A DNA stretch of 64,000 bases, from contig NZ_CP090059.1 of assembly GCF_021391395.1 (NCBI RefSeq), forward strand, positions 2,775,001 to 2,839,000, read 5' to 3'. This document shows positions 45,289 to 53,823 of the stretch, in pieces (the stretch's first letter is position 1; the number at the start of each line of letters is the position of its first letter). This DNA is from Sphingomonas cannabina. Lineage in GTDB: Bacteria; Pseudomonadota; Alphaproteobacteria; Sphingomonadales; Sphingomonadaceae. Below the pieces are notes generated by a model, which saw only the letters and a list, made by a program, of their open reading frames with translations, had not been told where the DNA came from and searched no databases. The translations under genes were made by a program, and so were the position numbers.

Positions 45289-45858
45289 TCAATCCGAATT
45301 CTTCGCCGCACCCGCATTCTCCGACGCGCTGAAGCCCGACGCCTCGAACACCGGCTCGCCCCGCCGCCGCTTGTCGACGAAATCCGCGATGCTGGCGCTG
45401 GTCGCGTTGAGCAGCGGATAGGTGCGCGACGTCGTGATCCACGCGGGCCGGCGCTTGGCGCCGCCGCCGATCGTGTCGATCACCAGCACCACCAGCAGGA
45501 AGCCGAGGCTCGCCAGGATCAGGCCCTTGAGCGCCCCGAAGCCGAACCCCAGCGCGCGGTCGACCGGCCCCAGGACCGAGCTGCGCGTCCGCGATCCGAT
45601 CGCATTCGCCACCAGCCGCCCGCCGAACCAGGTCACGCCGGCGATGATCGCGAACGCCAGCGTCGCCGCCCCCGCCGCGGTTCCCACCACCCCGGCGAAC
45701 AGCGTGGAAAGGGGCGTGTGGAACAGCTTCAGCGCGAACACGACGAAGATCCACGCCATCAGCGACAGCACTTCGGTGACGAAGCCGCGCAGCAGTCCCA
45801 ACACCGCTGCCCCGCCAACGGCAATCAGCACAACGATGTCGAGTGCGGTCAGGCCCAT
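45289..45858 (-). CDS. cvpA: CvpA-family membrane protein
   Basis: A 189-residue protein with four membrane spans in the first 140 residues and the family pattern LTALDIVVLIAVGGAAVLGLLRGFVTEVLSLMAWI, then GPVDRALGFGFGALKGLI in the third loop. CvpA is named for colicin V production and supports envelope integrity; the exact activity is unresolved. In many alphaproteobacteria it sits between radA and purF; here radA precedes it by 56 bases but a broken TonB-domain gene follows in place of purF. Confidence 0.93.
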   Translation of the reverse strand: MGLTALDIVVLIAVGGAAVLGLLRGFVTEVLSLMAWIFVVFALKLFHTPLSTLFAGVVGTAAGAATLAFAIIAGVTWFGGRLVANAIGSRTRSSVLGPVDRALGFGFGALKGLILASLGFLLVVLVIDTIGGGAKRRPAWITTSRTYPLLNATSASIADFVDKRRRGEPVFEASGFSASENAGAAKNSD

Positions 45859-45914
45859 ATGATCGATTCCCGTCCCCCGCCGCCCGCGCCACGCGAACCG
45901 GCTTTCCCGGTCCG

Positions 45915-47288
45915 CTATCCCCGCCCCAGCAGATGGTCAACGAACCGCCCGAGGTTGCCGAAGCTCGCGACCTCCACCGCCGCGCCTTCGCTTCCCTGCT
46001 TGGCCGGCACCAGCGCCCGGCCGAATCCCAGCTTCGCGGCCTCCTTGAGCCTGAGCGCGCCATGCGCCACCGGCCGCACCTCGCCCGACAACGCGATCTC
46101 GCCGAACGCCACCGCGTCGGCCTCGATCGGCCGCTCGCTCAAGGCGGAGACCAGCGCCGCCGCCACCGCCAGGTCCGCCGCCGGGTCCTGCACGCGATAC
46201 CCGCCCGCGATGTTGAGATAGACCTCGCATGACGAGAGGCTGAGCCCGCACCGCGCCTCCAGCACCGCCAGGATCATCGCCAGCCGTCCCGAATCCCAGC
46301 CGACCACCGCCCGCCGCGGCGTCGCGCCGGAGGCGAGCCGTACCGTCAGCGCCTGCACCTCGACCAGCACCGGCCGCGTCCCCTCCAGCGCCGGAAACAC
46401 CACCGTCCCCGCCACCGTCTCGTCACGCGCGGTGAGGAACAGGCTGGAGGGATTGGCGATCTCGCTGAGCCCGCCCGCTTCCATCGCGAACACGCCGATC
46501 TCGTCAGTGCCACCGAAGCGGTTCTTGGTCGCACGCAGGATGCGATACTGGTGGCTGCGCTCGCCTTCGAAGGCGAGCACGGTATCGACCATGTGCTCCA
46601 GCACGCGCGGGCCCGCAATCGTGCCGTCCTTGGTGACATGCCCGACCAGCACCAGCGCCGTCCCCCGCTCCTTGGCGAAGCGGATCAGCTCCTGGGCGGA
46701 GGCGCGCACCTGGCTCACCGTCCCCGGCGCGCCTTCGATCAGGTCGGAATGCATCGTCTGGATCGAATCGATCACCAGCAGCGCCGGCGCCGCGCCCTCT
46801 CCCAGCGTCGTCAGGATGTCGCGCACCGACGTCGCCGCCGCGAGCCGCACCGGCGCGCGCCCGAGCCCCAGCCGCTGGGCCCTCAGGCGCACCTGATCCG
46901 CCGCCTCCTCGCCCGACACATAGGCAACCGCACGCCCTGCGAGCGCCAGCCGCGCCGCCGCCTGCAACAACAGCGTCGATTTGCCGATCCCCGGATCGCC
47001 GCCGATCAGCGTCGCCGACGCTTCGACGAAGCCCCCGCCCAGCGCCCGGTCGAGCTCGGCGATCCCGGTTGCCATCCGCTCGGGCAAGGGAATCGCGGCG
47101 TCGAGCCCGCTCATCTCGATCGCGCGCCCGCCCGACTGCAGGTTGTGGCGCGCCTGGAACGGCGTCACCACCGCGCCTGCATCCTCGACCAGCGTGTTCC
47201 ACTCTCCGCAATCCGCGCATTGCCCGGCCCATTTGGACGAGACCGATCCGCACAGCTGGCAGACGTAGCGCTTCTGGGGTTTGGCCAT
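45915..47288 (-). CDS. radA: DNA repair protein RadA
   Basis: A 457-residue RecA-like helicase that extends recombination intermediates. It has the N-terminal four-cysteine zinc finger (CQLCGSVSSKWAGQCADC), Walker A GGDPGIGKST, the RadA-specific KNRFGGTDEIG motif and a C-terminal Lon-protease-like domain ending in EVASFGNLGRFVDHLLG. The start MAKPQKRYVCQLCG at 47288 is the family one. It heads the radA-cvpA-TonB_C run. Confidence 0.96.
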   Translation of the reverse strand: MAKPQKRYVCQLCGSVSSKWAGQCADCGEWNTLVEDAGAVVTPFQARHNLQSGGRAIEMSGLDAAIPLPERMATGIAELDRALGGGFVEASATLIGGDPGIGKSTLLLQAAARLALAGRAVAYVSGEEAADQVRLRAQRLGLGRAPVRLAAATSVRDILTTLGEGAAPALLVIDSIQTMHSDLIEGAPGTVSQVRASAQELIRFAKERGTALVLVGHVTKDGTIAGPRVLEHMVDTVLAFEGERSHQYRILRATKNRFGGTDEIGVFAMEAGGLSEIANPSSLFLTARDETVAGTVVFPALEGTRPVLVEVQALTVRLASGATPRRAVVGWDSGRLAMILAVLEARCGLSLSSCEVYLNIAGGYRVQDPAADLAVAAALVSALSERPIEADAVAFGEIALSGEVRPVAHGALRLKEAAKLGFGRALVPAKQGSEGAAVEVASFGNLGRFVDHLLGRG

Positions 47289-47396
47289 GCGGAGCGGCTT
47301 AGCCGAACCGGAACGATAAGGGAACATGGCAAAGCGGCACCTTCTCAGCCCGGCAGGGGTAGGCTATGCACCGCACGCTCGTTCAGGGAGAGCGTC

Positions 47397-48176
47397 ATGC
47401 GGTCGATCCTGGCCTTTGCCCTATGTCTCTCGCCGGCGGCGGCGAACGCGCAGGACGTCTGGGGATGGAGCGTGCTCGTCCCGTCCTACACCGGCACCGA
47501 CACGCTCGGGCTGCACCTGCGCGACAGGATGAACCACGCCGATCGCACGGGCCCGGCGCAGCGCGAGGAGCGGCGCCCGGTCGCCAAGGCACCGGTCGCG
47601 ACCTTCCGCTATGCGCCCTCGCGCGAGCGCCGCGCCGCCAACCTCGCCCGCTTCGTCGAAAGGAGCCGGGCGATCGATCCGAAGGGCGCGGACGGGCTCG
47701 CGCAATTGTTCGCCCAGGGCGACATCATCGAGCGGATACGGCCGGAGCTGGCGAAACATGGCCTCAGCGTCGACGACGTCGCCGATGCCTATGCCGTGTG
47801 GTGGATCAACGCCTGGCAGGCGAGCCGCGGCCTGTCCGGCGACGTGAGCGATGCCGCCACCGCTTCGGTGCGCCGTCAGGTGACCGAGGCGATGGCCGCG
47901 ACGCCGGCATTCCGCGGCGCAGGCGACGCCGCCAAGCAGGAAATGGCGGAATCCTTCCTCATCCAGGCGGTGCTGCTGGCAGGCGCCGTCGAGCAGTCGA
48001 AGGGCAACCGCGCGCAGCTGGACGCGGTGAGCCGGGCCGCGGTGCAGGGCGCGCACGGCATGGGGATCGACCTGCCTGCGATGACGCTGACCGACGACGG
48101 CTTTGTTCCCGCCGATCAGGCCGGCGCAGCCCGGCCTCGGCCCGGCGGAGAGCCGGTCGAGCTCGCCCGGCGATAG
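47397..48176 (+). CDS. Secreted protein of unknown function
   Basis: A 259-residue exported protein with a signal peptide (MRSILAFALCLSPAAANAQ). The mature region has RYAPSRERRAANLARFVERSR, then DIIERIRPELAKHGLSVDDVADAYAVWWINAWQASRG, a helical segment that recurs in exported proteins I associate, with low certainty, with DUF6683. No catalytic motif is evident. AGGGAG precedes the ATG at 47397. It is divergent from radA and followed by the glycosyltransferase gene after 124 non-coding bases. Confidence 0.8.
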   Translation: MRSILAFALCLSPAAANAQDVWGWSVLVPSYTGTDTLGLHLRDRMNHADRTGPAQREERRPVAKAPVATFRYAPSRERRAANLARFVERSRAIDPKGADGLAQLFAQGDIIERIRPELAKHGLSVDDVADAYAVWWINAWQASRGLSGDVSDAATASVRRQVTEAMAATPAFRGAGDAAKQEMAESFLIQAVLLAGAVEQSKGNRAQLDAVSRAAVQGAHGMGIDLPAMTLTDDGFVPADQAGAARPRPGGEPVELARR

Positions 48177-48300
48177 GGCGATCGGTCGCAGGACCATCGA
48201 CATAGCGCGGCGCGCCCCACCCGATACCCTCTCGCCGGCGCGGCACCTGCCCGCGCTTCGGGGTGGAGTTCGCGCGGCGCGGGCGCTATCGGCGCGCGCC

Positions 48301-49455
48301 ATGCACCCTTCCGACCTTCGCGTCGCCATGTTCAGCGGCAACTATAACTATACCCGCGACGGAGCGAACCAGGCCCTCAACCTGCTGGTCGGCCATCTGC
48401 TCGAGCGGGGCGCCGCGGTGCGCGTCTATTCGCCGACGATCGATCCGCCCGCCTTTCCGCCGACCGGCGACCTCGTCAGCGTGCCGAGCTGGACGATGCC
48501 GGGCGGCCGCAAGGAATATCGCGTCGCGCGCGGCCTTCCCGCCCGGACGCAGCGCGACCTCGCCGCCTTCGCACCCAATCTCGTCCATGTCTCCGCGCCG
48601 GATATCCTCGGCCATCGCGCGATCAGCTGGGCGCGACGCCGCGGCATTCCCGTCGTCGCCTCGCTCCACACCCGGTTCGAGACCTATTTCCGCTACTATC
48701 ACATCGGCTTCCTCGAGCCGCTGGCGATCCGCGCGCTGACGCGCTTCTACAACCGCGTCGACCAGGTGCTGACCCCGGGCCAGTCGACCGCGGATATCAT
48801 CCGGTCGTGGGGCGTCACCACCCCGATCGGCATCTGGTCCCGCGGCGTCGATCACGACCGTTTCAATCCCGCGCGTCGCAGCCTCGAGTGGCGCCGCTCG
48901 CTCGGCATCGCCGACGACGAGGTGGCGATCGGCTTCCTCGGCCGGCTGGTGCTGGAGAAGGGGCTCGACATTTTCGCCGACGTCTCGCGCGAATTGAAAT
49001 CGCGCGGCGTCCCCCATCGCGTGCTGGTGGTCGGCAAGGGTCCGGCGCGCGACTGGTTCGCCGAGCGCGTCCCCGACGCGGCCTTTGCCGGCTTCCAGCG
49101 CGGCGACGATCTCGGCCGCGCCGTCGCCTCGATGGACATGCTGTTCAATCCCAGCGTCACCGAGACCTTCGGCAACGTCACGCTGGAGGCGATGGCGGCG
49201 GCCGTCCCGGTCATCGCCGCACGCGCGACCGGCGCGGTCGACCTCATCGAGGAGGGCGTCAACGGCCATCTCGTCCCCCCTCGCGACGTCGGCGCCTATG
49301 CCGACGCGATCGCCCACTACGTCCGTGACGGCGAAGCCCGCCGCGCCGCCGGGGCAGCGGGTCATGCCAAGGCGGCCGCCTATGTGTGGGATGCGGTCAA
49401 CCAGGTCGTGCTCGACGCCTATCTGGAGGTGATGGCGCGCAGGACGCGGGGCTGA
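48301..49455 (+). CDS. GT4-family glycosyltransferase (mannosyltransferase-like)
   Basis: A 384-residue GT-B glycosyltransferase. The N-terminal acceptor domain contains VAMFSGNYNYTRDGANQALNLLVGHLLERG and the C-terminal nucleotide-sugar domain has GFLGRLVLEKGLDIF, VVGKGPARDW and the E-x7-E motif SVTETFGNVTLEAMAA. It resembles GDP-mannose-dependent alpha-mannosyltransferases acting on glycolipids; a glucuronyl or other hexose donor is equally possible. It is convergent with the membrane glycosyltransferase gene, and no other glycan-biosynthesis genes are near. Confidence 0.88.
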   Translation: MHPSDLRVAMFSGNYNYTRDGANQALNLLVGHLLERGAAVRVYSPTIDPPAFPPTGDLVSVPSWTMPGGRKEYRVARGLPARTQRDLAAFAPNLVHVSAPDILGHRAISWARRRGIPVVASLHTRFETYFRYYHIGFLEPLAIRALTRFYNRVDQVLTPGQSTADIIRSWGVTTPIGIWSRGVDHDRFNPARRSLEWRRSLGIADDEVAIGFLGRLVLEKGLDIFADVSRELKSRGVPHRVLVVGKGPARDWFAERVPDAAFAGFQRGDDLGRAVASMDMLFNPSVTETFGNVTLEAMAAAVPVIAARATGAVDLIEEGVNGHLVPPRDVGAYADAIAHYVRDGEARRAAGAAGHAKAAAYVWDAVNQVVLDAYLEVMARRTRG

Positions 49456-49459
49456 TCCC

Positions 49460-51004
49460 TCACTCCGCCGGAAGGACGCTCTCACCCCGCAAGGGGCAAA
49501 AACCCGCCATCTCCGGCCGCAGCCGGTACACGCGCTGCGGCAGCGAGCCGATCCGCACTGCCCCGACCACCCGATAGCGTTCTGCCAGCACCCGCTCCAC
49601 CTCGCGCACCGCGGCGGGGTTGCTGTTGTCCTTGGCCGCCCGCACCACGATCGTGCCGGGACAGCGGCCCAGCACGCGCCGCAGCTCCATCAGCGGATCG
49701 ACCCCGATCGCCCGCGCCTCGCGGGTCTGGCTCAGATGGCTGCGGAACAGATAGGGCGTCAGCGTGCACGAGCGCGTGAGATGGTAAAGGATCGGCTCCG
49801 CCCCGAAGCCGAACATGCACCCCGCCGGCCGATCGCCGATCATCCGCACCAGCGAGGCGATCGCCTTCGCGTTCCCGCGCCGCTTCACATGATCACGGAC
49901 GGTAAGCCCCGCCAGCACCAGCCCCAACAGCAGCAGCGGCACCACGATCCGCCACTCGAGCCGCCGCGCCTGCCCCGCCCGCGCGAACATCGGCGCTGCG
50001 GCGACGCTCAGCGGCACCAGCACCGGCAGGAAATAATGCGCCTTGAACGATTTCCCCAGCAGCACCGCCAGGATGGCGACTCCCAGCCACAGGAGCACGA
50101 ATCTCATCGCCCGCCGCTCCGCCGGTGATGTCGCCGGTCGGCGCCGAACGCTCACTGCAGCGCAGGCGAGCAGCGGCAGCAGCCCGACCACGGCGAGCGC
50201 CACATAGGTGATCCTCTCGACCGCCGTATCGACGGCCTCCTGGTCGAAGATCGAAACGAAATTGGCATAGGCAAAGGCGGCGCCGTGTCCCGCCACGGCA
50301 TAGCCGGCATAGGCGACCAGCGTCGGCAGCATCGCCGTACCCGCCCACAGCGCCGCGTCGCCCGCCAGGCCGGGCAGCGTCGCCCCGCTGCGATGCCGCC
50401 GCCAGACCAGCGCCAAACCGAAGAGCAGCCCCTCGAACAGCACGGTATATTTGATCTGGATGGCGATCCCCACCAGCGCCATCGCCGTCACGCCACGCCA
50501 GCGCGCGCATGCGCCGCTCGCGTCGCTCACTACGTCGACCATGATCAGCGCCGCCCCGGCCATGGCGAGGTTGAAGAACAGCGGCGCCTGCGCGCCCGCT
50601 CCATCGAAGATCAGCAGCCAGACGAGATAGACCACGCCCGCCACGACCGACGGCACGGCACCGGTTCGCCGCGACGTGATGCAAGCGACCAGCCACGCCG
50701 TCGCCGCCGCCGACAGGGTCGCGGCGACCTGGCAGGCGATGATCCCGTTCCCGCCGCCGATCCACCTGGCGGCGGCGAAGATCAGGAACAGTCCGATCGG
50801 CTTCCTGTCCCAGATGTCGACGAACGGCAGCGCTCCGTGCAGCATCCGGTCGCCGACGAGCAGGTAGAATTGCTCGTCGCTGTGGATCACCGGATTGCCG
50901 AACAGGGGAAAGCGCAACGCAAAGGCGATGAGCAGCAGGATCAGCGCATACCCCATGTGGAGCCGCTGTCGATCGCCTGTATTTTCATGGGGTTGGAGAT
51001 GCAT
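49460..51004 (-). CDS. Membrane glycosyltransferase of the GT39/ArnT-like superfamily
   Basis: A 514-residue polytopic protein with about 11 membrane spans in the first 400 residues. The first periplasmic loop carries the acidic catalytic-type motif HSDEQFYLLVGDRMLHGALPFVDIWDRKPIGLF, as in lipid-linked sugar transferases of the PMT/ArnT clan. The last ~110 residues form a soluble domain (CPGTIVVRAAKDNSNPAAVREVERVL). It likely transfers a sugar from polyprenyl phosphate to an envelope acceptor. The true start may be MGYALILL at 50956, just before the first span. Confidence 0.82.
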   Translation of the reverse strand: MHLQPHENTGDRQRLHMGYALILLLIAFALRFPLFGNPVIHSDEQFYLLVGDRMLHGALPFVDIWDRKPIGLFLIFAAARWIGGGNGIIACQVAATLSAAATAWLVACITSRRTGAVPSVVAGVVYLVWLLIFDGAGAQAPLFFNLAMAGAALIMVDVVSDASGACARWRGVTAMALVGIAIQIKYTVLFEGLLFGLALVWRRHRSGATLPGLAGDAALWAGTAMLPTLVAYAGYAVAGHGAAFAYANFVSIFDQEAVDTAVERITYVALAVVGLLPLLACAAVSVRRRPATSPAERRAMRFVLLWLGVAILAVLLGKSFKAHYFLPVLVPLSVAAAPMFARAGQARRLEWRIVVPLLLLGLVLAGLTVRDHVKRRGNAKAIASLVRMIGDRPAGCMFGFGAEPILYHLTRSCTLTPYLFRSHLSQTREARAIGVDPLMELRRVLGRCPGTIVVRAAKDNSNPAAVREVERVLAERYRVVGAVRIGSLPQRVYRLRPEMAGFCPLRGESVLPAE

Positions 51005-51064
51005 CGGCGCCTCCTTGCCCTCCTTTTGCGCGGAAGGCCATCGACGCGCGATCGGCGATCGGCG

Positions 51065-51667
51065 CTACGCTGTCCCGGAACGGCGCAGCAGGCCCTCCAT
51101 CAACGCACGGAACGCCGGAATCGCCCTCCGCGATGCCTCCCGAGGATCATCGGCATTGGCGATCCACTGCGCCGCATAGGTCGAGGCACCGCAGACGAGC
51201 CGCGCGGTCGCTTCGGCATCGACCGGCTCGACCAGCCCCTCGGCCTGCAGCCGCTCCAGGCTGGCGCGCAGCGCGGCGACGCAGCCTTCCGTGTTCGACC
51301 AACGGAACGGATCGCCGAGCACCGCCGGTCCGTCGCGCAGCATGATCCGCTGGATCTCCGGCTCCAGCGCCAGCTCGACATAGGCGATATTCTCGGCGAC
51401 GAAGCCCTCCCAGGGGGAAGCGGCCTTTGCCGAAACCTTGTTCAGCCGCACCGCGATCTCGGCGTCGATCTCAAGCAGCACCGCCTCGAACAGCCCCTTC
51501 TTGTCCCCGAAATGGTGATAGAGCGCGCCGCGCGTCAGCCCGGCCTCCGCGGTGAAGTCATCCATCGACGCCTCTGCATAGCCCTTCTCGCCGAACGCCT
51601 TGCGCGCCGCGGCGATCAGCCGGGCGCGGGTCTCTGCCGCCGTTTCCGCGCGGGATTTCGCCGCCAT
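51065..51667 (-). CDS. TetR-family regulator of the adjacent MFS gene
   Basis: A 200-residue regulator with the helix-turn-helix region TRARLIAAARKAFGEKGYAEASMDDFTAEAGLTRGALYHHFGDKKGLFEAV (residues 13-63) and a helical ligand domain. It is divergent from the MFS transporter; two 17-bp palindromes at 51694-51710 and 51724-51740 lie in the 128-base gap. The start MAAKSRAETAAETRARL at 51667 keeps both operators outside the coding sequence. Repression of both genes is inferred. Confidence 0.92.
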   Translation of the reverse strand: MAAKSRAETAAETRARLIAAARKAFGEKGYAEASMDDFTAEAGLTRGALYHHFGDKKGLFEAVLLEIDAEIAVRLNKVSAKAASPWEGFVAENIAYVELALEPEIQRIMLRDGPAVLGDPFRWSNTEGCVAALRASLERLQAEGLVEPVDAEATARLVCGASTYAAQWIANADDPREASRRAIPAFRALMEGLLRRSGTA

Positions 51668-51690
51668 CGTAATTCGCTCCGCCCAGGCAG

Positions 51691-51740
51691 TTGACATACG
51701 CGTCGTATGTCACCACCTATTTCACATACGACGCGTATGT
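51691..51740. promoter_or_regulatory. Paired TetR operators overlapping a -35 element
   Basis: ACATACGCGTCGTATGT (51694-51710) and ACATACGACGCGTATGT (51724-51740) are exact reverse complements of each other. Each is a palindrome of ACATACG/CGTATGT arms with a three-base centre (CGT or ACG). They are 30 bases apart start to start, about three helical turns. TTGACA at 51691-51696 overlaps the first. This fits a TetR dimer pair that shuts the divergent promoters. Confidence 0.85.
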
Positions 51741-51795
51741 AAGCCATCCGACCGACGTCGCCAAGTCGAGGGGGCCAAGCCGAGAGGGCACGAGC

Positions 51796-52995
51796 ATGAC
51801 CAATCCCTATGCAGCGATCTTCCGGGCGCGGGGTGCGAAGGGCTTCGCTGCCGCAGCCTTCGTCGCCCGGCTGCCGATCGCGATGGCGCCGATCGGCATC
51901 GTCACCATGCTCTCGCAGAGCCGCGGCGAATATTGGCTGGCTGGCGCGGTAGCGGCGACATTCACCCTCACCAACGCCGTCGCCGCGCCGCAGATCTCGC
52001 GGCTGGTCGACCGCCTCGGGCAGTTCCGGCTGCTGGTCCCGGCCACGACGATCGCGGTGCTGGCCTTCGCCGTACTGATGATCGCGACCCACCGGCAATG
52101 GCCGGCCTGGACGCTGTTCGCTGCGGCGCTGGCGGCGGCGGCGATGCCCAGCATCCCGGCGATGGTCCGCGCCCGCTGGACCGAGTTGTTCCGCGACCGG
52201 CCTGAGCTCAACACCGCCTTCGCCTTCGAATCCGCCGCCGACGAGCTGGTCTACATCGCCGGCGCCTCGCTGTCGGTCGGGCTGAGCGTCGCCCTGTTCC
52301 CGGAGGCAGGAGTGCTCGCCTCGACCCTCTTCCTCGCGCTGGGCACCACGGCCTTCGTCCTGCAGCGCGGCACCGAGCCGCCGGTCCGCCGCACCGGATC
52401 GGGGCCGGGCAAGTCCGCAATCCTGCTGCGGCCAGTCCAGCTCGTCACGCTGACGCTGGTGTTCGTCGGCGCCATCTTCGCGACCGCGGAGGTGAGCACC
52501 GTCGCCCTCACCCGCGATCTCGGCCAGCCGGGCGCCGCCAGCCTGGTGATCGGCGTCTATGCTGCCGGATCGTTCGTCGTCGGCGTGATCGTCGGCGCGC
52601 TCAACCTCAAGGCGCCGCTGCAGCGCCAGCTGCTGGCCGCGCTCGCCGTGCTGCTGATCACGACGCTCCCCCTGCTGCTGGCCGATTCCGTCCCGCTGCT
52701 GGCGCTGACCATCTTCCTCAGCGGCGTCGCGGTCTCGCCGACCTTCATCACCGCTTTCGGCCTGGTCGAGCGCAGCGTCCCGTCCGCGGTCCTCACCGAA
52801 GGCGTGACCTGGGTGACGACCGGCATCGGCATCGGCATGGCGCTGGGGGCGTTCGTCTCCGGCTGGGTGGTCGACGAATTCGGCGCGCGCAGCGGCTTCC
52901 TGGTATCGGTGGGCGCCGCCGTGACGGCCCTGTCGATCGTCGCGCTGGGCCAGCCGGTGCTGACCCGGGCGCTCGGCACGGACCACCGGGGCTAG
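51796..52995 (+). CDS. MFS transporter
   Basis: A 399-residue major-facilitator protein with about 12 membrane spans and no long central loop. The first half contains RLVDRLGQFRLLVPATT, the loop 2-3 motif A region, and RARWTELFRDRPELNTAFAFESAADELVYIAG, seen in a group of sugar-efflux or drug-efflux-like permeases. Substrate unknown; control by a divergent TetR suggests export of a toxic compound. The start at 51796 follows GAGGGCACGAGC and excludes the operators. A convergent repeat element follows its stop. Confidence 0.88.
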   Translation: MTNPYAAIFRARGAKGFAAAAFVARLPIAMAPIGIVTMLSQSRGEYWLAGAVAATFTLTNAVAAPQISRLVDRLGQFRLLVPATTIAVLAFAVLMIATHRQWPAWTLFAAALAAAAMPSIPAMVRARWTELFRDRPELNTAFAFESAADELVYIAGASLSVGLSVALFPEAGVLASTLFLALGTTAFVLQRGTEPPVRRTGSGPGKSAILLRPVQLVTLTLVFVGAIFATAEVSTVALTRDLGQPGAASLVIGVYAAGSFVVGVIVGALNLKAPLQRQLLAALAVLLITTLPLLLADSVPLLALTIFLSGVAVSPTFITAFGLVERSVPSAVLTEGVTWVTTGIGIGMALGAFVSGWVVDEFGARSGFLVSVGAAVTALSIVALGQPVLTRALGTDHRG

Positions 52996-53181
52996 GGCCG
53001 ATCGACATTCAAATCCTCCCCTACAAGGGGAGGTGGCGGCCGCGCAGCGGCTGACGGAGGGGTGTCCCCCCTGTCACACACCTCCACCATTCGCCTGACG
53101 GCGAATGGTCCCCCTCCCCTTGCAGGGGAGGATTTTGGGACAACGCCGCCGCGCCGCCGGTATCTGAATGTCGATCGGTCC
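52995..53181. repeat. Gene-less inverted repeat pair (type A) inside an outer 17-bp inverted repeat
   Basis: The inner arms: the left starts AATCCTCCCC at 53012 and the right, on the minus strand, starts AATCCTCCCC near 53135; both have CCTCCCC/GGGGAGG hairpins. The right arm also has the GGACCAT...ATGGTGG block of the DUF559 arms; in the left arm this block is diverged. Outside them, CCGATCGACATTCA (52998-53011) and its exact reverse complement (53165-53178) add an outer stem. The element separates the convergent MFS and membrane-protein genes. Confidence 0.8.
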
Positions 53182-53195
53182 TAGGACGGCGATCG

Positions 53196-53714
53196 TCAAG
53201 ACGCCGCGCCGGCAGCGAGCGTTTGCGCCGCCCTGGGCCGAGACCGCACCAGCAGATAGAATGCGAGGACATGCGTGATCATCAGCGCGGGCACGTAGAG
53301 GATCGGAATCCAGTAGGTCGCCGCCAATTCCCCTGCCAGTTCCGGCAAGCGAACCTGGGCGCCGTGATAATAATTGATGAGAAGATCGGCCGTTCCCACC
53401 GCATTGAAGGCCACGACGAGCAGCCAGAACAGCGGACGCACCCGGACGGTCAGCAGCGCCAGCATGGCGAGGACCCCGGCGACGAAATCGCCATAGGCGG
53501 CGGGCACCGCGAAGCCCGTGGGCAATTCCCGGCCGACCACGCCTGGAAGGATGAAGGCTAGGCCGAAGAAGCGGAAGCTGTGCAGCGTGGCAATCGCCCG
53601 CTGCGCCTCGACAGGGTCCATCGACTTCAGCCTGGGCAGCACATAGGTGCCGAGGAGGAGCCAAGGCACATAGCCAAGGATCATCTGGATTCCGAAAATG
53701 GTCGACGGCGCCAT
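53196..53714 (-). CDS. Small polytopic membrane protein
   Basis: A 172-residue protein with about five membrane spans beginning MAPSTIFGIQMILGYVPWLLLGTYVLPRL. Short loops hold RELPTGFAVPAAYGDF and NYYHGAQVRLPELAG. I recognise no named family. AGGAGGTGCATATGG before the ATG at 53714 is a strong Shine-Dalgarno. It is divergent from the TetR gene and shares an operator-bearing gap with it, so its level is probably controlled by that regulator. Confidence 0.8.
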   Translation of the reverse strand: MAPSTIFGIQMILGYVPWLLLGTYVLPRLKSMDPVEAQRAIATLHSFRFFGLAFILPGVVGRELPTGFAVPAAYGDFVAGVLAMLALLTVRVRPLFWLLVVAFNAVGTADLLINYYHGAQVRLPELAGELAATYWIPILYVPALMITHVLAFYLLVRSRPRAAQTLAAGAAS

Positions 53715-53781
53715 ATGCACCTCCTGTCGGGACTATCCCGCACGGGCTCGATGATGGATTCGGGCGTATCGCGTGCTATGC

Positions 53782-53801
53782 ATGGTACCGATGGGTACCA
53801 T
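53782..53801. promoter_or_regulatory. Operator between divergent TetR and membrane-protein genes
   Basis: ATGGTACCGATGGGTACCAT has perfect 8-base arms, ATGGTACC and GGTACCAT, around GATG. It sits 23 bases before the TetR start and 68 bases before the membrane-protein start. Its symmetry and spacing are those of a TetR-dimer site. Confidence 0.8.
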
Positions 53802-53823
53802 AGTCAAGGGACAAAATGTGAGG

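Noticed and set aside
48301..51004. A polysaccharide biosynthesis cluster.
   Set aside because: Only two convergent glycosyltransferase genes are present, with no polymerase, flippase or sugar-nucleotide genes.
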